Source: Cordilura impudica (lineage: Eukaryota; Arthropoda; Insecta; Diptera; Scathophagidae). Taken from it: 64,000 bases of DNA. This document shows, piece by piece, positions 10,584-21,622 of this stretch. The position numbers were made by a program, and so were the translations under genes. The first letter of the stretch is position 1. The number at the start of each line of letters is the position of its first letter. The notes under the pieces are model-generated. The model saw only the letters and a list, made by a program, of their open reading frames with translations. It had not been told where the DNA came from and searched no databases. The stretch is taken from contig OY821520.1 in NCBI GenBank assembly GCA_963682025.1, positions 182,125,745-182,189,744 of the forward strand, given 5' to 3'.

Positions 10584-12151
10584 CGCCTGTTTCTTGTGGA
10601 AAACCAGACATGTCGCCACCCTGCCTTTCTATTCTCCAAGAGATTATCCATTGAATGTGTTTGATAATCAGTCAATTTTATTTTCTGTTATCACTACATC
10701 CTATACTGAAACTTCATTAAAAAAATTAAAACCTTCATTTCATCATGGACCTGATGGTATTCGCAGTTGTATTCTGATTAATTGTGGAACTCCGTTAAAT
10801 ATTATTTTTAATTTATCAATCAAATACGGCTATTTTCCAAAATTATGGAAGGAATCCTACATTGTACCACTTTTTAAATCTGGTAATAAATCTAACATTA
10901 TAAACTACAGAGGCATTGCTAAACTCAACGCAATTCCTAATTCTGTGAGAGTTGTATTACTGATTTTCTTCGCCATCAAGTTTCATCTTTATTCACACCT
11001 GCTCAACACGGATTTCGTAGAGGATGTTCAACAACAACAAATCTACTTGAACTCTCAACATTAATTAATCGTGGTTTCAACAATGGTCAACTTTCTGATG
11101 TTATATATACAGATTTCAGTAAAGCTTTCGATAAAGTTAATCACTGTCTTTTACTTAGAAAATTGCACTTAATGGGATTTACCAACAACTGCATAAACTA
11201 TATTCAATCTTACCTGATTTGTAGAGTGCAATGTGTTCGTTTTAATAATACTACGTCTAAGAATATAAAAGTAAATTCTGGTGTACCGCAATGTAGCCAT
11301 CTTGGGCCAATTTTATTTTCTCTTTTTATTAATGATGTTCCATCTATAATAAATTTTTCTAACGTTTTAATGTATGCTGATGAAGTAAAAATCTTCCTTA
11401 GCTATAACGATTCCTGTGAACAAGCCTTGGTGCAAAACGATTTCGAGATTTTTTTCATATGGTGTAACTTACAGTTTTTGGATTTAAATTTAGAAAAATG
11501 TAAATACATGCGTTTTTCAAGAAAACAAGGAAGTTTGGGTATATATTCTCTTGGCGGTTATCAGTTGGAGTATGTGAACGTCATTATTGATTGAGATTTT
11601 CTTGAGTTTTTTTTTTAGATACAAAACTACCATTTTCTCAACAAAGAATTATGCGATCCAATCATAACTAAACAACTGTATACATCACTTGTCAGACCGA
11701 TTTTGGAATACAGTTCTGTTGTTTGGGATCCACATTACGCCATTCATAGCGATCACATTGAGTCTGTTCAGAAACAATTTTTATTGTTCTGCTTGTGAAA
11801 TCTATATCCAAATTCTTCTATTAATCTACCGTCGTATAGTTCAAGGTTAGGTCAAATTAAATTGCCTTCCTTAAAAAGCCGAAAAAAATGCTAAATGTGA
11901 CATTTTTAATAAAAGTTATAAATGGCGACGCATGCTCTGAATTCCTGCTGAATAATGTTACTTTTAATGTTCCTCAACGTCCGACCCGTTACTTCAATCC
12001 TCTGTCCATCCAGTATTTCCGCTCAAACTACGCAAATGCTGATCCGTTTAGAAGATTATGTGAGAATTTTAATGATCTTTATAATTTCATAGATTATTCT
12101 TTATATATTGATCTTATTAAACGTAATATAATTCTGTTTTTAAATACCTAG
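10584..12151 (+). pseudogene. LINE family L reverse transcriptase (broken)
   Basis: Segment 1 gives LKPSFHHGPDGI, YFPKLWKESYIVPLFKSG and INYRGIAKLNAI (RT fingers). Between segments, FSKAFDKVNHCLLLRKL is readable. Segment 2 gives SGVPQCSHLGPILFSLFIND and YADEVKIF. The catalytic YADD is changed to YADE (11373-11384), which would abolish polymerisation. Segment 3 has the C-terminal NVPQRPTRYFNPLSIQYFRS block, also found at 38.5 kb. Three or more frameshifts and stops confirm a pseudogene. Jockey/I-type assignment is by motif resemblance. Confidence 0.8.
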
Positions 12152-12245
12152 GTTTAAATACTATTGTAATTTTTATATATGTATGTTATAAAGTCTGAAA
12201 GGATTTAATCCATAGACTAAATAAATTAAATAAAATAAATAAAAA
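10584..12245 (+). mobile_element. LINE relic (family L), ORF2 3' part
   Basis: The reverse transcriptase and C-terminal region are broken into segments 10579-11064, 11163-11594 and 11888-12151 by frameshifts. The 3' end reads GGATTTAATCCATAGACTAA followed by a TAAA-rich tail to 12245. Related copies occur at 38222-38820 (minus) and 39485-40665 (plus). A further related relic lies at 29100-29790 (minus). The 5' end coincides with the TA of the Tc1-like relic. Confidence 0.8.
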
Positions 12246-12719
12246 ACACGACAAGACGGTCTGCTCACTCGTAAAGTCATGATTTGACATCCAGTAACTT
12301 CCTTCTTTTTCCGAGCATGATAAATAGTTTGTGAGTTCAAAGATTTTTGAACGAAAAAGTGATTCAAACGCATGCAAAAATATATTTGTATGTAATTTGC
12401 AAAGTAATAAAGCCAATCATGCTGATAGATATTCTGGGGTTCTCATTTTTCTTAAAATATATATATGAGTAGAAGAAGCCCTCGTAATGAGTGATCCAGT
12501 CATGTTTGAGGTACACAATTCTCAATGACCTTGATTTGTAAATCACAATTTTTTGAAAAAGTTGCCGTGATCCTGACTTTTTATTTGATGTGTAGGTTTT
12601 TGAAAAATGACATGTTGGAAAAGATAACTGCTAAATTTTTAGGTTATTCCGTCATTCAGTACGAAAAATGGGGAAAAAATTGATTTTATGCTGACATCGA
12701 AACCTTTTACTTGAAACTC
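12246..12719. other. Unassigned stretch
   Basis: It lies between the LINE tail and the mariner relic. No recognisable element; open frames here are short and unsupported. Confidence 0.35.
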
Positions 12720-13280
12720 AGAAAACCTAAAAAAATCAAAGACGAGTAAGACGAAGTCCATGGCACATGTCCTGATCAATTTCTTCGCCGGTACAATGCA
12801 CCCCGAACATAGCAAACATAGTGAAATTGGCTGGCGGGTTTTCGGGATAAAAAAATAAAATTATCTACACTGACTACTTAAAAAGCAGAAGAACAATAAA
12901 TGGAGAATATTATATATCATTAATGGAACAATTAAGCGAAGAAATCCAGAAAAAACACCTACAATTTAGCCAAAAAATTTCTCCTCCACAAGTTGGGGTT
13001 TGAACTGTTGCCACATCCACTTTATTCACCATATTTGGTTCCCAGCAACTTTTTTCGTGTAGAATGAGGAGGTCATCCCTGAAGACATTTCGAAATCTTA
13101 CGCTGCGGGTGGCTTAAAGAATCATTGGATGAAGTGTTTTTCTTATTGACTCCCTCTCGTGTTTGGAAGAAAATAACCAATTCACACGAAAAACTGCAGT
13201 ATTTCTCCTTCTCATTTAAATCAAGGAAAATTGTCTCTTTTCCACTTTTCGGTACACCATACAAAAATGGGGATGTGCGA
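12720..13280 (+). pseudogene. mariner transposase relic
   Basis: Readable pieces in mariner order are TDYLKSRRTINGEYYISLMEQ near 12868-12930, SEEIQKK, then after an internal loss GFELLPHPLYSPYLVPSNFF near 12990-13050. In mariner proteins the last block is YSPDLAPSDFF. Here both aspartates are replaced (Y and N), so the D,D34D catalytic triad is gone, and the block around the second D is deleted. Ends were not found. Confidence 0.7.
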
Positions 13281-13289
13281 AATTCTTAT

Positions 13290-13934
13290 TAAAAATAATA
13301 AAATTTAGCATTATACACATGAGAGAAAGAAACAATGTGAAACGCCATCACCGAAAATATCAGAAGTACAAATAAGTTTCTGCCGATTTTTAAATCAATA
13401 AATTGGACATTTATTGTGAAGGAACGCAACTTCATATTTTATCTGAAGTATTGTACATCACATAATTACGTTTTGTCACCTTTCTGGCAGCATACGATCC
13501 AAGAATCGACCCATTTTTTTAAGTGTTTATTTAAAGAAAATTCGTATACTTAGAATTATAAATAAACAAATAGTAACTATAAGTTATTATTATACATAGT
13601 CCCATAATCGGGCTCTCAAGTATACTAATTATATATGAAGTTTTAAATATATTTTTTATATACATAAGATTTATTTTATATACATAAGTATAATTGCTTT
13701 GATGCAATGTAACAAAAAAATTAAAAAAGTCTCTTCTATATTTATATGACAAAAGGTTCTGTCAAGGGGTAAAAGCAGTCATTTTTTAAGTTTTCATATG
13801 TATGCGCTTCAGTTAGGCCATCTGTCATCGATATTGAGGTAGCACTCTCCAATTGAATGATTCAAAAAGGTTTTCTCTGGCACATCAACATGAGGAAAAT
13901 AACATTGTCGTGTCGTACGTTTTTATTTGAGAGT
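13290..13934. other. Unassigned stretch
   Basis: No gene or repeat recognised beyond AT-rich sequence. Confidence 0.35.
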
Positions 13935-13985
13935 AGGGTATAGGGTATCGGATCTATAATATAGACCGACTATAATTTTATATTT
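13935..13985 (-). repeat. Family H terminal fragment
   Basis: AGGGTATAGGGTATCGGATC then ATAGACCGACTATAATTTTA matches the palindrome end of family H in reverse orientation. The rest of the repeat is absent. Confidence 0.55.
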
Positions 13986-15595
13986 TTTTATATATATGAT
14001 TCTGATAACAAATTCGTTAAAATTTCAAAGTTGTATTGTTAACAGATGTCCGGCCCTACGATAATAACGTTTTCATCTAAAAATTTTAACATAATTAATA
14101 AAAATTGAAAATATGAACAAAAAAAGAAATTGCCAAAATTCTTCTACCTTAGCTGAATTAAGAATAAACTTCTTTCTGTCACTCTTTCACTTTTTGTGTG
14201 ATATCCATACAACAAAAAAAATCATGTGTCCGATCACAGGGAAGATGTGTAAACATCTAGTAATTAAAGATTTTTTTATGTCATTTTTTAAAATCAAACA
14301 GAAAGCGTCATCTATGTATCACTTATAGCAAAAACTGTTTCAGCTAATTGAACAACCTTTTGCTGTAAAACGTTAAAAATATCCCAATATAAACGTATAA
14401 AAGTGATTTAAAAAAGTGGCATCAAAAAACAATGTTATATCATTTTTTTTTTCACCAATACAATCATAAGTCACACAGCGTTATGTGCCAGCTCTCACCT
14501 ATTACGTGTTACACTGTTTTTTGTGATTGTATTGTGAAATAGAAATTTACCCCCGTGCGCGTATAGATGTTTACACATAAAAAAAAAAAAAACACAACAA
14601 CTTTAAAAATCAATAACAATTATGAATGTTGTAATTTTCTGTGTACTGCATTTTGAAGCATTTAAATTTTTGCTTTGGTACTGCACACTGTGAAATACTC
14701 ACATGTGAAGTACCCGTGACTTCACAAATTTGATTCCTAGGAAATGCGAAATTCCTAACTTTAGTAAGAGATAACGTCGTATTTCTAACTACAAATAACT
14801 GTAAAACGTGAAATGTCAATCGTGTTTTCTAAATAGAATAGCTAAAAATAATAAAACTACTAAACTGGAGACATAACTTCCTTTATTAAGACAACACGTG
14901 GGATACTCGTGATATTTCAATAAATGTGTTTAAATTGCCGATATGAAAATCACTCATCTCTATTGGACACATATAACTATTTATATGCACTTCATTTTAG
15001 TATACAGCAAATTGTCATTGTGTCATGCAATAAAAATGACACATTCAAGTATTGTGGCAGTCAAAGCGAATATTAACACTATCAAATAAATACAATACAA
15101 TACGAGAGTTGAATATATTTACACACATAAATGCATATTCATGCACACGTCTGGCATGAGTGCCGGAGGAATAAAATGTTGCATCAATAAAGGTTTAAGT
15201 GCAATAAAATACTTGAAATGAACTGTATATTTCATGGAGTGAAGTAGAAAGAAAACCAATGACCTGAAATAAAAATTTTTGACTTTTTGTATACAAACTT
15301 TGCGGCAGTATAACAATGTCATAACCAGATATAATGTAATTCATTATTTCCATTCACTCTAGACGAACAATTTTCAATTTTATTATATATAAGTCTGACT
15401 GCTAAAGATGTATTATGAAAGCATTTAATAACACCAGGCAATACAAAATTAAAAAATACCTGCACTTAAAGTGCTACTATTTTTTGTATAGTGTCCTTGT
15501 GTTTTCGAAAATCACAAAATAATATATAATGAATAAACATTTTAACGATACATATATTTATTGATATTTTCTGAAGTAGCTATATAGACTCCAAG
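13986..15595. other. Unassigned AT-rich stretch
   Basis: No element recognised. A short palindromic AGATGTGTAAACATCT occurs near 14244. Small open frames (for example 14113-14328) have low-complexity composition and no recognisable domain. Confidence 0.35.
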
Positions 15596-15735
15596 CGTTG
15601 TTGTTTCTGTATAGATGATGTTATGTCTTCGATTTGTATGAAAAGTACCATACCCATTATTCCGATACCGACCTGTCTACTCCATACATTAATAACTTAT
15701 GGCTCTCGCTAATTGAAGGCTATATATATTTAATA
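15596..15735 (+). repeat. Degenerate family 1 fragment
   Basis: TTGTATGAAAAGTACCATACCCATTATTCCGATACC and TACTCCATACATTAATAACTTATGGCTCTCGC follow the family 1 order with many substitutions. Confidence 0.4.
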
Positions 15736-15744
15736 TTTAATTAA

Positions 15745-16340
15745 AACCAATTTTTAAAAAAGATAATATAATTAAATTACTTTATTTTAAACCATAACAA
15801 AATATTAACTGTAGCTTAACTAAACTATTGTTTGACCGCGATAAAACGACTGACTTCTTCTTGTCAATTACATTGGTTTATATTTAATTTTATTTTAGCT
15901 CATTTTAGATACAATTGTGTTATTTGTTTTTGGTAATTTAGTGTTTTGTTTCCAGTATAAAATGCATTGGGAACAAACACCTTATGTTAGCAGTTTTAAT
16001 TTAGCCCAAAATTATTTGTCATAAGTGTGTTTCGTTTTCTGTAGAATTTACATATTGGTAACGAAAGGAACTTATGTTATTGTTTATAAATTTAGCTTGA
16101 AATATATCTGTTGTAATTGGTTTTAAAATTTTAGCTTAAATATATTGTTGTATTGCATTTTCGTTATGAGAACGGAAATGCAATTTTAAAATTTGTTTTA
16201 TGTCACTATTCCCGTGAGTTGTGAAATTATTTAAATAATGTTGGCTCGTGCCAATAATTAGGGTTCACTAACATTACCAATGCTATTAAAGAATTTCTCA
16301 AATTTGTCTGGGGTTTTGGTAGCATTTATATATGTCACCC
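15745..16340 (-). repeat. Errantivirus 3' LTR
   Basis: It aligns along its length with 24045-24637. Shared blocks include AAAGATAATATAATTAAATT, CGACTGACTTCTTCTT, GGTAACGAA and TTGGCTCGTGCCAATAATTA. The inner side is bordered on the minus strand by CCAAAGGG, a weak polypurine candidate. Differences are scattered substitutions and small indels, so the insertion is not recent. Confidence 0.88.
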
Positions 16341-16383
16341 TTTGGATTAAAATTCTCCTTAATTCTTTTATTCTATTTTAAAG

Positions 16384-16581
16384 TTATATATTTATGTTTA
16401 ATAAAATTATGATAATTAATACTATTATAATTAAAATATTACAGCTGTATGTAATCTTATTATGGTAATTTAACTCTTTGATATTTTTTACATTCTTTTT
16501 ATGTTCTTTCTCAATTTGTTCAAATGTAATTTTATTAGTAAAATTCTTTAATATTTCAATATTAAATAAATTGCCGTGCAA
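16384..16581 (-). pseudogene. Env C-terminal fragment with membrane anchor
   Basis: This is the last part of the env reading frame. It has a charged stretch (KEHKKNVKNIKELNYHNK) followed by a strongly hydrophobic run CNILIIIVLIIIILLNINI, typical of a transmembrane anchor, just inside the 3' LTR. It is cut from the rest of env by the Penelope-like insertion. Identification is by position and by the anchor rather than by a sequence signature in this piece alone. Confidence 0.65.
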
Positions 16582-17248
16582 TTTAGGAATAAGTTGAATA
16601 ATAGTAGTATAGATATAGAAAAACTAATTTCAGTTGACGTAATTTCTTTATTTCCAAGCATACCGGCGGAATATGCAATAAATGTTATAATGGAGAAATG
16701 GCATGAAATAGAAAAACATACTAATATAAAAAGAGACGTATTCTTAAAAATATTGAAATTTTGTATAAAAGATACTCGATATTTTAAATATAAAGAAAAT
16801 TTTTACACTCAGTACAAAGGTCTACTAATGGGAATACCAGCCTCCAATCATAGCTGACATTATTATGGAAGATCTCCTGAAAACATGTATTGAGAAAATG
16901 GAATATAAACCAAGATTGCTAACAAAATACATTGACGATATATTTGCAATTGTTAGCATCAGTGCAATTGAAAATACCCTTGCACACTTAAATAACTTTC
17001 ATGGACAAATTAAATTTACGTTAGAAGAAGAGCAAGAAGGAAGACTACCATACCTAGATACCTTGTTGGTAAGAATGGATGGTAAAATTAAAATTGATTG
17101 GTACCAAAAACCTACGTCATCAAGTCGTATAATAAATTTCTTTTCATGTCAGCCGAAAAATATTATTATGAACACTGCCAATAATTTGATTACAAGAGTT
17201 CTCACAATCAGTGATAAACAATTTCATAAGAAAATATTAATAAAATAA
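16582..17248 (+). pseudogene. Penelope-like reverse transcriptase (truncated, one frameshift)
   Basis: The polymerase domain primes DNA synthesis at a nicked or telomeric end. Visible motifs: FRNKLNNSSIDIEKLISVDV then SLFPSIPAEYAINVI (RT block with the first catalytic D), GLLMGIPAS, then after a single-base loss near 16850 SPIIADIIMEDLL-type text and catalytic KYIDDIFAI (YIDD 16928-16939). EGRLPYLDTLLVR and DWYQKPTSSSRIINF follow and are characteristic of Penelope-type proteins. The N-terminal third is missing at the insertion junction. The family call is strong because LDxxxxR and WYxKPT blocks are found in Penelope elements and not in LINE RTs. Confidence 0.85.
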
Positions 17249-17379
17249 AAAAAAATCATAATAAACAACGCTTTTCCAAAAAACATTTTAAAAAACCTAT
17301 TAAAAAGCCACCAAAACACCGCAATTAGACATGAGGAAACACCTATGATTTACAAAACTTTAGCATATATACCAAAAAT

Positions 17380-17840
17380 TTCGGAAAGAATAGGAAAATC
17401 GAGGCTATATAACGAGAACAAATTCAAAATTGCATATAGACGAGTAACACGTTACAACACCTTTTTTCAAATACAAAAAGTAAAATAGAAAAATTGGAAA
17501 ATGTTATGTACAAGATAAATTGTACTGGCAACGACAACGACATATGCAAACAAGTATATGTAGGAACAACAAAAAACAAATTAAAAACGAGAGTATCCGG
17601 ACACAGATCAGATCGACGTAATCAATGACGCAAAAAACTTCACTAATGGCCCATTATGCAGAAAAACATCATCTCCCAAACTTAGATGAGATAGAAATTT
17701 TTCAAAGAGAGGACAAATATAACAAACGTTACACACTCGAAATGCTGCATATTATTAAAGAGAATAGAATGAACTACAAAACTGACATTGATAATTGCGC
17801 TCATAGCTACCGGCACATCATAATTAAATACAACAAGTAA
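17380..17840 (+). pseudogene. Penelope-like linker and GIY-YIG endonuclease (broken)
   Basis: IPKISERIGKSR (linker) is followed by a stop, then KIEKLENVMYKINCTGNDND and CKQVYVGTTKNKLKTRVSGH, a GIY-YIG type endonuclease core in which YVGTT corresponds to the YIG strand. Another break occurs near 17624. SLMAHYAEKHH (the conserved A-x-H region) and EIFQREDKYNKRYTLEMLHI complete the C-terminal end, with stop at 17840. The endonuclease would nick the insertion site. This copy is inactive. Confidence 0.8.
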
Positions 17841-18610
17841 GAAAATTATAGTCGGTCTAGACCGACTATACGATACCCTATACCATGCGTTTAGAGACCC
17901 TATCTCTTAGGCCCAACTAACTGGACATAGAAAATAAGCAAAAACCAAATTTGAGTGGGATTTTTATCAATTTTTTTGGCTGCAGATATGAAAAGTTCAT
18001 ATCGGATGCTATATCTATATAGGAACTTGGTCCAAAAATGGACCGATCCTGATCATGTTTGGTAAAGTCTCTTGTATTTTGCAAAAATATATACAAACAA
18101 AATTTGAGAAGAATCAGTGCAATATTTTTGTTTTTTAATAGATTTAAGTGAAGATCGGGAAGCAGCTCTATATGGGCTCAAAGGGATCATTTTTGGACTA
18201 CTCATTAATGGATGTAATGAACACATACAAACCCAATTTGAGTAAGATCTATATGACAATTTGGATCTTATGACAATTTATGTCGATTTCATATGGGTAA
18301 TTTGTATGAGGGCTAGGTCTGAACATGGACCGATTCTCACTAATAGCGTTCATCTCATGGCCGAGAGAAGCTTACATACCAAATTTCATCAAAATATATT
18401 CATATTTGCGACCTGCAGTTTGATTACAAGGTTTACATGGACACACAGACGGACGGACGGACGGACGGACGGACATTGTTAAATCAACTCAGAAAGTGAT
18501 TCTGATTCGGTCGGTATAATTAAAGATGGGTCTAGGTCAAATATTTTTGGTTGTTACAAACAGCAGCACAAAGTCATTATACCCAAACCACATAGTGGTA
18601 TAGGGTATAA
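17833..18610 (+). mobile_element. Family H copy B, inside the Penelope-like element
   Basis: It has the same termini as copy A (ACAAGTAAGAAAATTATAG; GTGGTATAGGGTATAA), the perfect 22-bp palindrome, and five GGAC units near 18449-18473. It sits directly after the Penelope endonuclease stop. No duplication of flanking bases is seen. Confidence 0.8.
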
Positions 18611-18748
18611 AAATTAGTACAATATGAAATGTAAAAGCACAAGGGTGCATTTTTGTTAATTTTAATTATTGTTACTCGTAAGTGTCTTATTGTTTTTTTG
18701 TTATTATGTTATAACGTTCTGTGTTATATGTTTTTAGAAATTATATTC

Positions 18749-18777
18749 CTGAAGATGCTATCCAGCGGATAGCGAAA
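18749..18777 (+). ncRNA. Hammerhead-ribozyme-like core at Penelope 3' end (candidate)
   Basis: CTGAAGA (18749-18755) is followed by one T, a perfect 7-bp stem GCTATCC/GGATAGC with loop AGC, then GAAA (18774-18777). CUGANGA, stem II and GAAA are the hammerhead core, and Penelope-like elements are known to carry such ribozymes. The extra T next to stem II and no clear cleavage triplet with stems I and III make function uncertain. It may be a decayed version. Confidence 0.4.
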
Positions 18778-18839
18778 TATTGAATAAATAAAAAACAACA
18801 ACAAAAATTCCAAAATTGGCCTCAAGCTCAATAAATGTA

Positions 18840-19104
18840 TATATTAATAACAACAAGAAAACACAAATATTTATTATTATTTAAAATTTTTTTTGGTTCT
18901 ACATTTTCTACAATATTCCACATATAATAATCTTTTATTCTAATTGAACAATTGTTGTAATTAATTAAATAATTTCCATTTAATACAATTTTCTCAGAAC
19001 TACAAGTTTGATTAATCTTAACATTTGTGGCATTTTTAATTATAATTGTTTCTATATTTAATTCTAATATTTCGAAATCATTATGTTTTATTAATTGACA
19101 ATCA
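18840..19104 (-). pseudogene. Env ectodomain fragment
   Basis: An open minus-strand frame carries several cysteines (DCQLIKHND, NQTCSSEK, NYNNCSIR) and asparagine-linked glycosylation-type motifs (NATN, NQTC). This suits the extracellular part of the envelope protein. It is bounded by the family H copy D on one side and the Penelope-like element on the other. Confidence 0.6.
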
Positions 19105-19906
19105 TTATACCCTATACCACTATGTGGTTTGGGTGTAATGACTTTGTGCTGCTGTTTGTAACAACCAAAAATATTTGACCTACACCCATCTTTAATTATA
19201 CCGATCGAATCAGAATCACTATCTGATTCGATTTAACGATGCCCGTCCGTCCGTCCGTCCGTCCGTCCGTCTGTGTGTCCATGTAAAGCTTGTAATCAAA
19301 CTGCAGGTCGCAAATATGAATATATTTTGCTGAAATTTTGTATATATAAGCTTTTATCGGCTATGGGATGAACGCTATTGAAATTGGAGAGAATCGGTCC
19401 ATGTTCAGACCTAGCCCCCATACCCCTATGAAATCAACATATATTGCCATAAGATCCAAATTATCATACAAATCTTAGTCAAATTGGGTTTGTATGTACA
19501 TATTACATCCATTAATTAGTAGTCCAAAAATGATCCCTATTGGACAACTCTTAGTCATAGGCCCCATATAGAGTTGCTTCCCGATATTCACTTAAATCTA
19601 TCAAAAACAAAACTATTGCACTGATTTTTCTCAAATTTTGTTTGTATATATTTTTGCAACATACAAGAGACTTTACCAAACATGGTCAGGATCGGTCCAT
19701 TTTTGGGCCTAGTCCCCATATAGATACAGCATCCGATATGAACTTTTTCATCTCTGCAGCCGAAAAAATTAATAAAAATCCCACTCAAATTTGGTTTATG
19801 CTTATTTTCTATATCCAGTTAGTTGGGTCTATGAGATAGGGTCTCTAAACGCATGGTATAGGGTATCATATAGTCGGTCTAGACCGACTATAATTTTCTT
19901 ACTTGT
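19105..19906 (-). mobile_element. Family H copy D, inside env
   Basis: A full-length reverse-oriented copy: TTATACCCTATACCACTATG at the low-coordinate end, (GTCC)n near 19246-19272, and the 22-bp palindrome near 19870-19891. It interrupts the env frame. Confidence 0.8.
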
Positions 19907-20736
19907 TTTTAATTACATTTTTAATGAAAAATTTGTTCAATGTTATAATCTATTTCATTATTTTCGTTATTTGGAATAGGTACAATTGATCTTAATTTCA
20001 CTAATTGAAATGTTTTGGGTATTTTGATGCAAAAAATTAGATACGAATTGTTTAGAAATGCTGTTTATATTTCAATTAGTTATAATCGATTTCATACTTT
20101 TGTATTTCATAGCTTGTTAAAATATTTGGATGTACAATATTATGTTGTGAAGAAATTGCATTATCTTGTAACTTATCTATTTTATTTTTTAATAATTGTA
20201 TGTTAGTCATTTGTTCTAAATAAAAATTTTTTTCATTTTCAATTTCTACCAATTTACTTATAGTATTCATTTTTTTTCTATCGTATTTCTATATATAACT
20301 AATTTATAACTAATTTTAAATGGTTTAAGGTGTCATTAAAATAGTCATTAATTAATATTTGTTCATTATTATTTGCTATTATTTCATTAATGTTAAAAAG
20401 ATGATTTTGTATATTTTGTCTGTCCTCTTCGTCCATTGTTCCAAATAACCACTTGGACATACTTCCTATTCCATTTATAAGTCCACGTCTTTGCCTAATC
20501 TGTTCCAGTTTTAAAGTAATTAATTTATTTCTAGCGTCCATTAATTCTGACTGAAGTAAATTTTTATTATCCACTTTCATTAAGATAATATTTTCCGTTA
20601 AGTTGTCTAAAATGTCTTCTATTTCATGTAAGTTAACTATGTGTAATATTATGTCAGATCCATTAACAATTTCCTGGTTTTTCTTGTAAATATCTATGAA
20701 TCCTTTTTGTTCTGTTAAAAGTCTTGTAGTCATCAT
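19907..20736 (-). pseudogene. Env N-terminal half with furin-type site
   Basis: The envelope glycoprotein of errantiviruses mediates membrane fusion. The open part (20299-20736) has an LQSELMDARNKLITLK-type helix and then RQRR (20485-20496). This is a furin-type cleavage site directly before a glycine-rich hydrophobic stretch GLINGIGS and WLFGTMDEED, the expected fusion-peptide arrangement. Frame continuity is lost at about 20270-20300 (a second open piece covers 20076-20270) and again at family H copy D. It lies immediately downstream of integrase, as in env-bearing Ty3/gypsy elements. Dead copy. Confidence 0.82.
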
Positions 20737-20746
20737 TCCTTTAATT

Positions 20747-21622
20747 GTCGGTGTTCATTTTAGAATTATTGTTAATATCGTCCATATCTGAAAATTTTAA
20801 AGGTCTTTTGATATTACATGGATGTATGTTTTCTAATTTTAATTTCCTATACTTTGGTTGTTCCTTATGTCTAACCGCTTTGTAATTCTTCACATATCCT
20901 TCTCTCATATTCTCCTCATACTGTTCCCTATTTTTATTCAGTTTATCTATGACTTTCTTTTTATTTTCTTCAATATTCTGTTTTATTTTGACTATATCAA
21001 CTTTACCGTTTTGAAGATCTACTGGGGTGATTATTATTATTATTATTATTAATTTTTATTAATTGTAGAGTGGTATCTGTTATTATAATTACGCATTGCT
21101 TTCTGTATAATTTGTTTTATTGGTAAATTTTTCTCAGATTTGTATATTATTCTAAACTTTACTGCAATAGTATTATGCATTCTTTCTACATCTGCGTTAT
21201 CTGTGTGGCTGGTAGGTTTTGTTAAATGTAGTTGAATTCCCTCTTGGTTCAGAAATTCTTTGATTCGTAATGTCTTAAGCTCATTAACAGCTATATTTTC
21301 GTCGGTTTTCCTATTTTTGCAAAGTGGTCTTCTAATTGTTCTATTATCGTAACACGGTTTCTGTCATTTAGGGGATAAGCTGCTCCAAATTTCGAAAATT
21401 TATCTATTATTGTCAAAATAACATACATGTGTCTATGTGTGTTATTTGATTTTTGTCTGTCGGACTTTCCGTAAATTTGTATTTTGGTTTTATCGGTTTC
21501 CTGTCATATTTAATTTCCTTGCATATATCGCATTGATTAATTACTAACTGAATCAGTTCCATTAATTTTGGATAATAAATTATATATTTTATCTGGTTAT
21601 AGGTTTCTTGTATGCCCGAGTG
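20747..21622 (-). pseudogene. Errantivirus integrase (broken)
   Basis: This enzyme would join element DNA to the host chromosome. On the minus strand there is an HSGIQETYNQIK ... CDICKE zinc-binding block (H-H-C-C) near 21500-21620, then catalytic core remnants, and SHTDNADVERMHNTI with the third catalytic acid (E at 21184-21186). The C-terminal tail has REGYVKNYKAVRHKEQPKYR ending at about 20748. Several stops are present, including one beside an (ATT)n run at 21029-21050. The upstream side joins RT sequence abruptly at about 21622. Confidence 0.8.

Larger units (their letters stand above)
16582..18835 (+). mobile_element. Penelope-like element, 5' truncated
   Basis: A Penelope-type reverse transcriptase is followed by a GIY-YIG endonuclease, then (after the family H copy at 17833-18610) a 3' terminal motif CCTGAAGATGCTATCCAGCG and an AATAAATAAAAAACAAC tail region. 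Orientation is opposite to the errantivirus env it interrupts: env sequence resumes at about 18840 on one side and 16581 on the other. The exact ends and a target-site duplication were not established. Confidence 0.8.
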
